Translations under genes and position numbers: made by a program
The notes under the pieces: generated by a model
What the model was told of the DNA's origin: nothing
The model's database searches: none
The model's input: only the letters and a program-made list of their open reading frames with translations
Shown: positions 45,102-57,059 of the stretch, in pieces
How positions within the stretch are numbered: position 1 is the stretch's first letter
Layout of the letters: each line of letters begins with the position of its first letter
Source: Xestospongia muta
Lineage: Eukaryota > Porifera > Demospongiae > Haplosclerida > Petrosiidae
NCBI GenBank assembly: GCA_963693285.1
Contig: OY848926.1
Location: 1,431,001-1,495,000, forward strand
Reading direction: 5' to 3'
Length of the DNA stretch: 64,000 nucleotides

Positions 45102-46810
45102 TTAATTGAACTTTTTTGATGAACCAAACGAAACTAATTCAAAGTTTAAGTTTTATTCTAAACAAAGTTGCAATTTTGTGTTTGTGAACAGGTTGTAATT
45201 TATTAAAGACACACACAAACAAATATATTTAATGATCTAATCATTGAAGAGATAAAAGGCAATTGGCTTAATAACAATGACTATCACATGCAATATATGA
45301 TATATATCTTGTGAGTTGGTGCTATTAGATTTCCTTATTATCACGAAAGATGTGTCATTCAGTTGGTGCAATGCCAAACTCAAAGGATGGTAAAAGAACT
45401 GTTACATTGGGATACAAAGTGACATATATAGCCCTGGTATATGTGAATATTACCACAAATTCTTAACTAGGAATCATTCTCTTGTAGAAGGGTTAAATCA
45501 AGTGGATAAGAGAAGTTAAAGTATTTATTAGGGAATAACCATTATTGACCTCTTCTAGACAATGACCATAATAATTCCTGTCTATGTTCATTTGTCATAC
45601 ATGTATCTTACATTTCTTTAATAGAGGCATAGCTCACTGTAAAATCTGATTTGATGATTTTAACCCATATATATATAGTTATTGACACAAGAAAGTAAAC
45701 ATCATACTATTTCAATTTATAATATACTATGAAATAGATAAAGTTAATGTAGAACAAATAATGATTATATTCTTAGACAAAACAAGATACTCACTGGATC
45801 AGGGTCAGTTATTGGATTCATATATTACATACTAAACCAACCTAACATAATCAATGGCCAAACTGTCATCATAGGTATTAACATTAAAGTTTAGTTTGAA
45901 CGTTATTTTTAAGAATATAATGATGGCAACATTAATGTTAAGGTCATTCTAACTAATTCAAGGACATTATTTGACCTTATGCATATACACCTAACAAAAT
46001 CCTTTGAAGTTTATATTAGTAACCACAGAAGCATCCTACATCCACATCTTAAGAATTTATCACATTAGCTACATAAATAGTCAATCCCACATACTAGTAC
46101 ATATTGAATCAAAACAGTATGAAGCTCTTTGCAATCAAAAAATGGAGATGCTGTATTAGTTGCACACTAATAGTCAGAAAGAATTTGATGCATTATTAGA
46201 AGAATTGAAAAGCACTCGGAATGAAAGAGATGCACCAGTAAATTTTATCCTTACTTTGCCAGTGCTATTTAGATGTAGTCTAGTCTGGAATTGCCACCCT
46301 TTCACTTTGAGAGGAAGGACCTAGGGACAAGCACATGTAGGAATCAGCCATAGCATATCACAACAGCCATTTTTTTTCATTCTCTTAACATATGCTGAGG
46401 TCTAAGTATACTCTAGCATTTGCATTCCTGCGATACAAGTCTTATATGGATTTGTCCCCAGATCCCTCCTTTCTAAACGAAGGAGCACCAACACCAGTGG
46501 TCAAATATTACATAAGGTGGGATATTTTAAAGTCGGCTTCATCAGAGTCTATGTACTAACACTGAACCATAAACCTTTATCCAAAGATTCCAAATGCTCT
46601 CTCTCTATCTACGTATATATATATATATAACCATAATATACACTGAGAATATCGTTAATTATATAATTCTTGACCAGTACTAGTAATAATATAGTCTAAA
46701 TGTATATAACAAGTAGCAGTGTCAGCTATTAATATCTTCTTACCTGATGAAGTGCTCAAAACAAAAGGAAGAAATATTGCAAATTTAATTGCTCTTCTCA
46801 CCGTAGACAT
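42210..46810 (-). CDS. SRCR receptor F (two SRCR domains, one TM helix)
   Basis: Seven minus-strand exons: 46744-46810, 44239-44431, 43775-43920, 43038-43248, 42780-42913, 42612-42704, 42210-42421, giving 351 residues. Signal peptide MSTVRRAIKFAIFLPFVLST. SRCR 1 has DWVSVCYSPQIIKAVAYVAC and HILRCSLEG. SRCR 2 (DSERLTQNPYEGQVSIQYAE start) is nearly identical to those of A and G. The fifth exon has SSFACFSHCIANS. The Ser/Asn stalk is longer than in A. The membrane helix is VILGVIIIILFATLFVCCYY. The tail (RPPEERRITSYEAINGDN) contains YEAI, a YxxPhi-type signal, and differs completely from those of A and G. Subclass I, with the shared CCAAT/CACGTG promoter. Its first intron is 2.3 kb. Confidence 0.9.
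43455..43671. mobile_element. Short TIR element (family 2) in SRCR-F intron
   Basis: Same element and same intron position as in SRCR-A (24,222) and SRCR-G (52,163). The left end is eroded (taattgtaaaattgattgg) and the right end is ATTACAGTG. Confidence 0.65.
44432..46743. other. First intron of SRCR-F
   Basis: No exon recognised. It contains an AAT/TAA microsatellite (45,034-45,101), a lone family 2 TIR end (about 45,631), a block repeated at 53,950-54,250 and 57,628-57,910 (about 45,790-46,090), and the block shared with SRCR-A and SRCR-G first introns (46,090-46,570). Confidence 0.55.
45034..45101. repeat. (TAA)n microsatellite
   Basis: About 22 trinucleotide units in the first intron of SRCR-F. 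Confidence 0.95.
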
Positions 46811-46910
46811 GGTCAGTCAAGCACTCGGATAACAGAAGAATAATACCCCAAGGGCTTGTAATTGTCACGGTACTATCACGTGATTGGGCGTATAGCGAAC
46901 GAGTTGAAAA
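46811..46910 (-). promoter_or_regulatory. SRCR-F promoter with CCAAT/E-box
   Basis: Plus strand ACTATCACGTGATTGG at about 46,870-46,886 followed by GCGAACGAGTTG. It has the same arrangement as upstream of SRCR-A and SRCR-G. Confidence 0.6.
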
Positions 46911-47109
46911 AGTATGTATTTTCCACTACATAGTTTCAGTTCGATATATTTCTTTCCATTTTTAACATGTTTTAATTGCTTGTATTACATGTCGTATTGA
47001 CCACTTTAACTGTAAATTTATCAAACACACCACTAGTTATCTTTCTTGTTCAGATTTGCTTATTGGAAGTAACAATACACCCACTATTACAGTGCACAGG
47101 TGTTGATAA

Positions 47110-47463
47110 TGTTAATTTATACAGATGAAACTGAAAAAATTACTAATGCGATCTACAGTAGCAATCTACACCATCAAAGGTAAGTCTAATATAACAGATA
47201 AAATAATAAGTCATATATTAGTAACTTGAAGATCTAGAACCAGTTCCTAAAGATAGAAGAGTATCAACAAAACTACCAACAGTAAGTAAAATATGTCTGT
47301 ATAGTAGTAACCTAGCCTCTAAATTTTTCTTTGAATTTTAAAATATTTACAGAAAAGCAGTTGGCCATGTTTCATGAAGCTTCCATTGTACGAGGATCAA
47401 AAGGTAAAAATTAATGGAACTGCTAATAATAGAACAGACAGTAAAGTCTGCTCAATTTTGTAA
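47110..47463 (+). pseudogene. NEK9-like 3'-end fragment (copy 5)
   Basis: Decayed last exons of the NEK9-like gene. The final codons still read SKVCSIL-stop at about 47,440-47,463. The exon body before it has deletions. The 3' flank is interrupted by the gypsy fragment at about 47,544. Confidence 0.8.
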
Positions 47464-47543
47464 TTAAGATGACATGTTGTATATATAATAACAAGATTGT
47501 TGAGCTCAAAAATCACATGACATAATAACATTAAATGAATTAT

Positions 47544-49512
47544 GAACTTTTCATCTTGCTCACTCCTGGGTGCGTGTCGTGTAGCTGTTTGATGATGTTT
47601 CTTCTCCCTTCTACAAGAATAATCATTCTGTATCTCCAAAGTATACAACCATCTATAACACTTAATTCTGTGTGACATCAAAAAAAGGACGAAGATTAGT
47701 CTCAGGGTCACATATAGTCCACCCTGTTTGGACCAGATGACAAACTCTCGTCAGCACAGGGTCTTTCTCGGTCCATGATTTAATCTGTGAGGCAATGACT
47801 ATGTTGTCTGAGAGGTGATTTAGGACCAAGTTTATGTCTCAAAGAATTGGTACTGATAAAGGTTATTCAGGTAGTGGACGTCGGCTTAAGGGATCAACAC
47901 TTGCCATTTTGGTACCAGGTCTATGTTGGATGGTGTACTGATATGCTGACAATATTAAAGCCCACCGTTGTATCCTGGAGGATGACATAACTCGAACGTG
48001 AAGAAACTTGCTAAGAAGACGTTTCAATGGCTGATGGTCAGAATACAATGTGAATGGCTTGCCATATTGATGAAACCATTTACAGCAAAAACAATTGCTA
48101 ATGCTTTCTTGTTCAGCTGAGAACATTTTTTGCAGAAGACAAGGTTTGAAAGATGAAGGCAATAGGTTTCTCACTATTATCATCCATTATGTGAGCAAGG
48201 ACAACTCCTAGGCCATAGGGTGAAGCATCCAACAAGAGAAGTAATGTAATATCTTCGCACTATCAAAATGGACCAGTAAGAAGGAAGACTGAAGGAGATC
48301 TTTGGCTTTTTTAAAGGCTTTAGCTTGTGTCTTAGACCACTTCTACTTGGTATCTTTACAGAGTAGGCTGTGTAAAGGAGCTAAGATTGTTGACAGATTA
48401 GGGAGAAACTTTTTAGAATAATTGAGTAACCTTAAAAAAGACTTTAATTCAGTTATATTAGTAGGCATTGGGGCCTCTTTAATGGCTTTTACCTTACTGT
48501 TCACAGCAGAAACAATTAGAGCAGCCCAATGTGAAAATGATACTGGTGTAATAATACCCAGATTTTGTAACTGTTCTATTTCTTTCTCAACTTTCTGTCT
48601 GAGTAAATATGGTACTGGTCGAGGTTTGAAAAAATAAGGTTGAGCTGTAGGACCTACAGTTAATCGAGCATGAAACCCTTTTAGTGTTTATAGCTGATCA
48701 TAAAAAAGATTCTGATGTTTTTGTAATAGGTTCTCTAAAAGCAGATGACATAGTGACAGTGTGAATAACAGACCAATTTAGTTTAATTTTCTCAAACCAG
48801 TTCCGTCCAAATAAACTTGGACCATGGCCTTTCACAACAATTAACGGAAGGATGAGGGCATATTCTACTTGAACATCTATGGATCCTAATACAACCAATG
48901 TTTCTCCTGTTAAGGAAACATCTGTAGGTTTCAACAGATCAGTAACACTAAAAATAGATTCATTACTTCCTTAGGTATCTTCACTAGTTCTAAGACAGGA
49001 AAGGACTGCCTTGTTTACATGGACTGTCAAACAATTAGGTTGGTCTTACATTTAATTAGGAAAAGGTCATACACATTACTGCATTGTTGCTGTGGAGACG
49101 ATGAAGGAGATCGTAGAAAGGGGAGAGTATTGTGATAATATGGAATGTGTGGCTTGACCTTTTGAGGTCTCCTTCGATGCCTTTTTTTACTCTGACAATT
49201 CCTTTGCAATATTGCCAACTTTACTACAATTACAACATTTGGCCTGTCTAAAACGAACTTCCCAGATGATTGAATTGTTACCACATCGATAACATGACGA
49301 CAATTTAGATTTTTGTACTTGCAGACGTTGCACCGGTACCGTTGCAGTAGTTGGCAATTATTTCTGTAAATCATTTATATCCAGTGCTGCTAGATCTACT
49401 TCCATTGCCTGTGCAATCTCAAAAGCTTTCTTATACGTTAGGTCCGTTTCTTGTAGTAAACGATATTGTATGTGGTTATCATTGATACCCCACACGAGTC
49501 GCTGTCCTACCA
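47544..49512 (-). mobile_element. Truncated Ty3/gypsy-type retrotransposon
   Basis: Minus-strand relic, about 2 kb, no LTRs seen. From right to left: a gag end with knuckle-like Cys pairs (CYRCGNN, CCNCSK; about 49,170-49,500), a protease-region fragment (LFGRNWFEKIKLNW; about 48,700-48,930), the start and end of reverse transcriptase with its catalytic core missing, RNase H (FTLYSDHQPLKRLL, RPGTKMASVDPLSR; 47,863-48,183) and the first residues of the integrase zinc region (LHDTHPGVSKMK), where it stops. Many stops. It is inserted in sequence duplicated with the SRCR units. It is a dead element. Confidence 0.85.
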
Positions 49513-49679
49513 TTTATAGTTTTGCTCACACTTAAGACATAGGAAAGTTTAAGGGTGGTGCTATAACAACTAAAAAAATAGCCTGAAATAGAAACAAGGA
49601 AACTTCCTAAACTTCACTTCTCTTATATAATCAGTGATGACAACTAAAATAAGCACCAATGTCAGTAATTATTTTTGAC
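49513..49679. other. Fragment of SRCR-B-type 3' flank
   Basis: 49,565-49,665 matches the sequence just downstream of the SRCR-B and SRCR-H stop codons (aatagcctgaaatagaaa ... atcagtgatgacaa) but no coding exon is left. It is a duplication border. Confidence 0.55.
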
Positions 49680-49856
49680 AAAGTGTTTGTGTATGTATGG
49701 AGATCAGGTGAACATGGATGGTTAGGGACTGGTTCTGATGCCATGAGAATTGAATTATAAGTTTTTATTTTTATCTCTTAAATAAATAGTTGTCAACTAA
49801 GAGAGATCACTCTATCCTCAAAGTTGGGGTGAGGGAAAATGGATGAGACAGCTGAA
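49680..49856 (+). pseudogene. NEK9-like RCC1 fragment (copy 6)
   Basis: Short copy of parent about 18,897-19,065: the RCC1 blade exon (VYVWRSGEHGWLGTGSDA in one frame), its intron and the start of the next exon, with indels. It joins directly to the shared non-coding block at 49,858. Confidence 0.8.
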
Positions 49857-50334
49857 AACAATATATTATTGGAAGTAATAATTCACTCACTCTTATATAT
49901 ATATACACACAAAGTTTTTTTGAAAGACGAAAGGTGCTCAATATCAGGAGCCAATACAGAGGGCAAATATGACAAAATAATATAACAGTAATATAATGTA
50001 TTTAGTGATTAGTAATTGATAAATTTCATTGACTTAAGTGATTTAAGTGATAAATGTTGCTTGGAAGGCAAATTGTTATGTATATATATAATAATTGACA
50101 AGATGAATTAAACAATGATTTGTGATAATAAAAAATATTAATTAAAGCTGGTTTGGGGGTAGTTGTAGAAATGAGAATTTTAACTGAAGAGTGACCAAGT
50201 TCCAAAGTAAGAATGTGATTGGGAAGAAAGACCTTAAATGTATTGAAGGTGTTGAAAAGGAACTTTTATTTAGATTTAAATTAAAGGATGCAAAGAACAC
50301 AAGTTGTGTGATGATGATATTAACAATATAAAGA

Positions 50335-50693
50335 TAGAAGCAGAAAAAAATTACTAATTAAATTCAGCAAAGACATCGTCAGCGATCTACATCATCAAAG
50401 GTAATATTAATTATTTAAAAGATATCATAATAACGTATTCATAGCATAAAGAAGAACCACTTCCTGTAGATAGAAGATCACCTGATGTACTAATTACAAC
50501 AAGACCACTAAGAGTAAATAAACTGTGCTTGTATACTAATCTCAAATGTTCTTTGAATGTTTGTTCATTTTACAGAGAAGGAGTTGGCCATTGTTTCATA
50601 AGTTACTCATAATACTGAGGACTGATATCAGGCAAAGCTAATGGAACTGCTAATAATAGAACAGACAGTAAAGCCTACTCAAATGTTTGTAAT
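50335..50693 (+). pseudogene. NEK9-like 3'-end fragment (copy 7)
   Basis: Decayed copy of the last three exons of the NEK9-like gene, with the CaaX end altered (cctactcaaatgtttgtaa). It ends 192 bases from the SRCR-G stop, the same spacing as parent to SRCR-A (191 bases). Confidence 0.8.
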
Positions 50694-50884
50694 TAGGAAG
50701 ATAAATTTTATATACATAACAAGGTGTTGAATTCAAACATCATATGACATTATTATATCAACTGCTAATAGCATGAAAAGTAGTATCATGTATTTTCTTA
50801 CTTCACTCTAGATTATAAATCTCATGTTTGATGAGTAGAGGTACATTAAAAGAAAAATTACAAAAATAACGTGTTATAAGTTTT

Positions 50885-53800
50885 TTAAGTGCTATTAGGT
50901 TCATCAATGCTACTTAAGTGTTGACCATTACCCACGGCACTATAGTTACCTCTCAATGAACATTTCTGATAACACTTCAGACAAAGGAAGACTAATGCAG
51001 CAAGTAATATTATTATTATAATAGATAGCAGCACCCAGGTAGCACTTTTATCTATAGATGGAAAAACAATTTGGTAAGATGTGTTGTGATAAATATCTAA
51101 TTATCTATTGAGAATCTTATTAACAATTAACACATTAATCATAAATATGTAATTGGATTATTGATTTATTGTATTACTGTTATAAAATTAAAATTAGATC
51201 ACAAAAATGATTACAACAACATCTATAATTATATTTATATTATTACATACTCACATGAGTTGTTACATGTGTTTGTATTAGTACTAGTCAATGCACATTG
51301 ACTTGAGCTGCCAGAACTATTCGATAATGTTGCAGAAGTATTGAACTCTATAGTTTTTAAAATAATTTGTATTGTTTGTTAAAATGATATTTTTTGTCAG
51401 TAATTATAATATTCTGACTTACTACACTGTAAAAATATTTTATATGGACAGACTTTGAAAACATATGAGCTCTCCGCAAAACAGTGAGAGAAACAAGCAA
51501 AAGAAGACTGTGTACAGGAATAGCTTGAAAACTGTAATAATGGCTTGTTCCCAGTACTAAAAAGTTCAAAATTTGTATTAATTGTCACAATACAATTTAT
51601 AGTTGATATTCATGTACATCCAATTATATTAGCTTTAAAAACATTTGCCTGTTTATAAACCAAATTAAACAAATGCTTACTCTTCTCTTTGCTCTATTGA
51701 TGAGTGGCCTGTGTATCCCTTCTGTCGACAAATTGAGTCAGCAACATTGGGTGGAAAGTTATTGTTGTAACATATACCAGACCACTTTCCTTCCAAGAAC
51801 ACTTCCACTATTCCATCTGATAGAGTTCCACTTTCTGCATATTGAATTGACACCTGACCTTTATAGGGATTTTGAGTCAAACGTTCTGTGTCTATGATAT
51901 ATAATAGATACGATTTATTATACAATAACATAATGTACTCAGTACACAATAAAATATCTTGTACCTACATTAACAATATGTGATTATAATTATAACATTT
52001 ACAAACAAGTACTAAAGTTTTTTTTAATTAAATGGATATAATGTTGACAATGCCAAAAAGTACCAAAATAATGTAGATATAATACACATTGTAAACACAA
52101 ATCCATACACAAGTAGCTTAGTAATAATAACTAAAAAGTAAGAAGATATACAGCAGGGTAGTTACTGTAAAAGTTGATTTTGTTGATTTAACCAATATTA
52201 GGTTACTTGGGACATATTATTTTGATTACTAATGTACCAATGGAGTAACTATTTATAATCTGATAATACATCAGTAATAAAAATAGTATGATGTTTACTA
52301 TATCAATTTACATTAAATAACAACATACAACCTGTAGAGTCATATATTGGTTAGATCAATCTATCAATATTACTGTGTTAAATTATGTAAGGATTTGTAT
52401 GGATTATGTGTATAATGTAGTATGTCTATATTAAATTATTAATACATTACAATATTGATGAATTAACAACCAAAACATCACCACAACACTTACCACATTC
52501 AATAGTTACAGGCTCACAATAACTTGGTGTTAGTATAGGACCCTCCAAAGAACATCTCAGTATGTGTAATTCACCATACTTTTTGTAGTCAGAAACTATT
52601 GGACACTCAATCTGAGTGAATGAATAGGGCCTATTATGGCTAAAAGTAAAAAAATCACAGTTATATTTAGACCTTTCCTATAATTTTTATTTATAAAACA
52701 TAATATTATTCAATGTTTAATAATATTATGGACACATCTGTTGTAGTTTCTAAACTTTAAAACATACCTTAAGTTTTTTATTGATTGCATCTACTAAATT
52801 TAGTGATTTATACCTATTTAAGTTTATTTTATTCTTGAAATAAAATATTTTAAAGTGCATATAAACTTTAGGAATTATTATAATACTTGCTAAATTATAA
52901 TTATCTAAAATAATTATTAGTACATACAATTAACAAGTACAATTAAAGTACTTTAAGATTCAGAGTCTCACTTTCGATTTGCTGGGCTAAATCTAATGGC
53001 TCCAACATAGCCACGTTGGCGACAAGCAACATTAGCAACTGACTCAGTAATTCCTGGTTTGTAACAAGCAGATACCCAATCCATAAACCTAGTTGTTGTA
53101 TTTGTAGTAAAATAAATCTGGAGAATGTTATTAACCATCACATCTCCTAAAATATATTCCCCTAAAGAGAGTATAAGAGAGACAATATATAGATGTTGCT
53201 ATATCATATAATGCTAATTATACTGACTAAGAGTGTTAGTAAGAGTTTAGGACTCAGTACTAACTATATAGGCTACAGTATAGGTAACCTGGTATATAAC
53301 CCAGACTAACACACAACTAGGTGATATATGACTCTGGTTACACCATATTAGTAACTTATTATTTGAGTTTGTCTGTTATCACTGTAGAGCAACCAAAAGC
53401 TGGCAAAAAGAGAAAAACTCGAAAAGTAGACAAAACTACAATTGTACGTATTATATGGCTTTTTCATCATCCAATCTTCAGAGGCCTTCCTCTGTTATTC
53501 TTAATTGCTTAATATTCTAATCACAAGACACTAGCTTATATGCAGTACCAATTATAATAACTGATGTGTACTCTTCTCTTACAAAGGGGTAGGAAAGAAG
53601 ATTATAAATGGTATATATATTGACACACAATAATGAGATTCTGTACATAAACCTTAAATCATGTAGAAATGAGAGAAGTTAAAATATTTAGGGAGTAATC
53701 AATATTGACCTCTAACAGACAATAACCTAAATAATGACAAGATGTCTGTGGCTATTTATCATGTATGTATCTTACATTTCTTTAATAAAAACATAGCTCA

Positions 53801-55262
53801 AGCTCATTCTAACTAATTCATGGACATTATTTGGCTTTAGGCATATGTATCCAACAAAATACATTGAAGAGTATATATGAAACCACAGTAGTATCCTACA
53901 TCCACATTTTAAGAATTAGATTATATTAGCTACATAAATAGTCAATTCTACATACTCACTGGATCAGGGTCAGTTATTAGATTCATATATTACATACTAA
54001 ATCAACCTAACAAAATCCATGGCCAAACTGTCATCATAAGTATTAACATTAAAGTTTATTTTGAACCTTATTTTTAAGAATATGATGATGACAACATTAC
54101 TGTTAAGGTCATTCTAACTAATTAAAGGACGTTATTTGGCTTTAGGCATATGCATTCGACAAAATACATTCCTGTAAAATGCATTGAAGTTTATATTAGT
54201 AACCATAGTAGCATCCTACATCCACATCTTAAGAATTAGATCACATTAACTACATAAATAGTCAATCCCACATAGTAGTGTATTAGGAATTAATCAAAAC
54301 AATATGATGCTTACTTTTTGCAGTCAAGAGATGGATAGTTACATGCTGACAATCAGAAAGAATTTGACGCGTTATTAGAAGAATTGAAAGCAAGAGATGC
54401 ACCAGTATATTTTATCCTTACTTTGCCAGTGTTACTTAGATGTGGTCTAGTCCAGCATTGCCATCCCTTTGCTTAGAGAGGAAGGGCCTGAGCACAAACA
54501 CATAGAGGACTCGTACAACCCGCAAAAATTTTGCAGGTTATAGAAATGCCTTGTGTACTTACAAGGTCCTCCTTTTGACTTAACGCCTATTCCACATGAG
54601 TTGACGATGGCTAGTAAAGTTTTAGTCTCGAACGCAGCGTTCGCGAAAGAAAAGAATGCCTGTGTACAAGGCTAGTAAAGTCCTTAAAGCTGCGTAAAAG
54701 TTTGCTCTTGAAGTAATATGTGATACAAGACAGAGCTAATTGATAAAAGATTGTCTGTGCTTCTATTCAAAAGATCGTCACTACATCCACGGCATATCAC
54801 AACAGCCATTTCTATTTTTCATCTTTTAACACGTACTCAGGTCTAAGTATGCTTTACTCACATATACAATTCTGCTGTACGAGTCTTATATGCACTTGTC
54901 TCCAGATCCTTTCTCTTTTAAACGAAGAGTCACCAACATCGGACTAGATGCGGTCAAATACTGCTTAAGGTGGGATATTTGAAATTTGGCTACATCAGAG
55001 TCTATGAATTAACACTGAAGCATAAACATTCATCCAAGAGTCTAAATACTCTCTCTCTCTCACTCTCTCTCTCTCTACACACACACACACACACACACAT
55101 AACGTACATTGAGAACATCATCAATTCTCACATGACCAGTACTAGTAACAATATAGTATATATATTAAGTATCAGCGTCAGCTGTTAGTATATATTCTTA
55201 CCTGATGATGAAATGCCCAAAATAAAAGAAAGCAATATTGCAAATTGAATTGTTCTTTTCAT
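50885..55262 (-). CDS. SRCR receptor G (two SRCR domains, one TM helix)
   Basis: Seven minus-strand exons: 55202-55262, 52972-53161, 52494-52639, 51681-51891, 51423-51556, 51255-51347, 50885-51051, giving 333 residues. The start is MKRTIQFAILLSFILGIS; the upstream ATG used in A and F has mutated, so the first exon codes for two residues fewer. SRCR 1 has DWVSACYKPGITESVANVAC and HILRCSLEG. SRCR 2 starts DTERLTQNPYKGQVSIQYAE and continues ADSICRQKGYTGHS. Exon 5 has SSFACFSHCFAES. A Ser/Asn stalk, a membrane helix (ATWVLLSIIIIILLAALVFL) and a Cys-rich juxtamembrane stretch (CLKCYQKC) follow. The tail contains YSAV and differs from those of A and F. Confidence 0.9.
52163..52377. mobile_element. 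Short TIR element (family 2) in SRCR-G intron
   Basis: Third copy of the shared intronic element; left end TTACTGTAAAAGTTGATTTT, right end ATATTACTGTG, with eroded inverted repeats. Confidence 0.6.
53162..55201. other. First intron of SRCR-G
   Basis: Duplicated non-coding sequence, partly repeated twice within itself (about 53,800-53,960 and 54,110-54,290). An exon-like stretch with splice sites lies at 53,388-53,443. CT/AC microsatellites lie at 55,050-55,100. No SRCR exon seen. Confidence 0.5.
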
Positions 55263-55395
55263 CGTAGATGCGATCAGCCCATTACGTATTTAATCCTTAC
55301 ATTGACAGTACTATTTATTTTGTCCGTGAGGAAGAATGTCGTAATGGCTTAATACGAAACTATCACGTGATTGGTCGGGATGCCGAACGAGTTGT
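55263..55395 (-). promoter_or_regulatory. SRCR-G promoter with CCAAT/E-box
   Basis: Plus strand ACTATCACGTGATTGGTC at about 55,359-55,376, then GCCGAACGAGTTG. It matches SRCR-A and SRCR-F. An extra stretch of about 60 bases separates it from the start exon here. Confidence 0.6.
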
Positions 55396-55679
55396 AAAAG
55401 GTACAGTTATTTCCATTAGATAGTTCCATTTTAATGACACCTTATAAGAACATAGTGCGTAATAGATTAATTATGGTGTCATTTCCCTAGCTATTCCAAA
55501 CATAATATTTTTCACCTTAATCAGCAATAATTACACAACAAATAACTAAAAAAGAATAGCCTAAAATAGAAATGAGGGAACTGCTGAATTTCACTTGTCA
55601 CTCATAATCCGTGATGACAATTAACGTAAACAATGTATATTGTTATTTTGAACAATGTGATCATAATCCTTATAATATT

Positions 55680-56180
55680 TTTTAAAAAAAGATGTTTGAT
55701 AATCATCTTAATTGGACAAAGGATAATGGCGACTGAAAATGATCAAACCAACATCCAGTGTCATTATGAGAAGAACCTTAAGTAGAAAACAGATCATTGT
55801 TATAATATCAAATAATTTTAGGAACATACATGTAGTTGGTGGTGTATTATAAGCACACTCCGGTTTACTTCCAGATGATAAGGTATCCTTATTGGTAGTA
55901 TTAAAAGCTACAATATCACATATAATAAAAAGTAATATCATCTAAATTAAAATACTCACTACATGTTATTTTATAGTTTGGACAATCCTGATTATATGAT
56001 GGCACATTAGACCAATTTTTAAGGCAGGGATAAGACTCATCCTTACATTTGATATCTTCAATATACCACAAGGAAGAGCTCTGACTTAAAAGAGATGATA
56101 ATACAATTAATATTCATAATCCCTAATGATAATAATACTCACTACTATATACTATTATATAAATTAATGTTACATACATT
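55680..56180 (-). pseudogene. SRCR-B-like relic J (exons 5-7, exon 4 deleted)
   Basis: From right to left: exon 5 (55,959-56,086, fairly intact, ESYPCLKNWSN and NYKITC), exon 6 (55,831-55,908, stalk with SGSKPEC) and a shortened, frame-broken TM exon (about 55,690-55,774). Exon 4 is absent: the sequence jumps from its 3' splice border (about 56,175) into the intron that normally precedes it. Not a functional receptor. Confidence 0.85.
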
Positions 56181-56394
56181 TCTTTATACAGTATGCACTG
56201 AATATCAGTAAGTATCATATACTTGTAATTAAAACAGTTGTCTAAGTTGTTAAAGCTGACACCATATGATATTTATGTATACATGTATTCATGTACCTAC
56301 CACCCACCTACAGACACACACACATGCACATGCACAAACACTGGTAAATCCTAGAGCAAATTCTAAACCACCTGTGTAAACAAGCTCTAATAAT

Positions 56395-56625
56395 AAGTAT
56401 CATGATAAAGAATATATAGAAAGACTTTATACTAACCACATTTCGCAGCTGCATAATAATTCTTGTATTTAGCAACATCCACTTGTTGAATTGATTGTCT
56501 ATATTTTGAGGTGTAGGTTAGATCAACAAGTCAATGTTCCTAAAGGTAAGAATTATTATGCTGCTGCAATGTATGGTTAGTATAAAGCCTTTCTATATAT
56601 TCTTTATCATGATACTTACTATTAG
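56395..56625. repeat. Inverted duplication (two ~100-bp arms)
   Basis: Left arm 56,395-56,496 and right arm 56,523-56,625 are near-perfect inverted complements. Each includes an exon-like end (about NYYAAA) with a gttag donor and the stretch aagtatcatgataaagaata. The short spacer is about 26 bases. Confidence 0.85.
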
Positions 56626-56863
56626 AGCAACCATCACATGAACATATAAATCAAGGAATATTACATTCATATCATGGACAAGTTGATTTAACATTTTATA
56701 AGTCTCAATGTACTGGGCTACTTGCATTATTATGAAGAAGAATGGCTACATGTATGCTGGAATGATGCTTTTGCAAAGGCTATCACTGCCCTTGGGAATT
56801 CTGTTTGTAGACAGTATGGATATACTAGAGCTGTCAATGTTGAGTACCAAACACATTTGTGAG
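56600..56863 (+). pseudogene. Plus-strand SRCR exon relic
   Basis: Reads as an SRCR exon 4 in the opposite direction to all other SRCR genes: HGQVDLTFYKS, then, after a one-base frame change, EEEWLHVCWNDAFAK and NSVCRQYGYTRAVNV. An acceptor (attag) precedes it. It lies at the outer edge of the right arm of the inverted duplication. It is diverged from the other copies and could belong to a third subclass. Confidence 0.75.
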
Positions 56864-56998
56864 CCAATCATCCCATATTATACAATCATGTGACATTGTA
56901 TTATTCATTGTACTCTTAATAGAATTAACTATGTAAACACTGAAAGTAACACATATCATTTCTAGCCCTAACTTGTATGAACTCACACTCTGCATCAG

Positions 56999-57037
56999 TT
57001 CATCCATCTATCCATCCATCCACCCATTCATCTACCA
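56999..57037. repeat. (CATC)n microsatellite
   Basis: Imperfect CATC/CATT run. Confidence 0.85.
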
Positions 57038-57059
57038 TCCATTCATACAGACATACATT

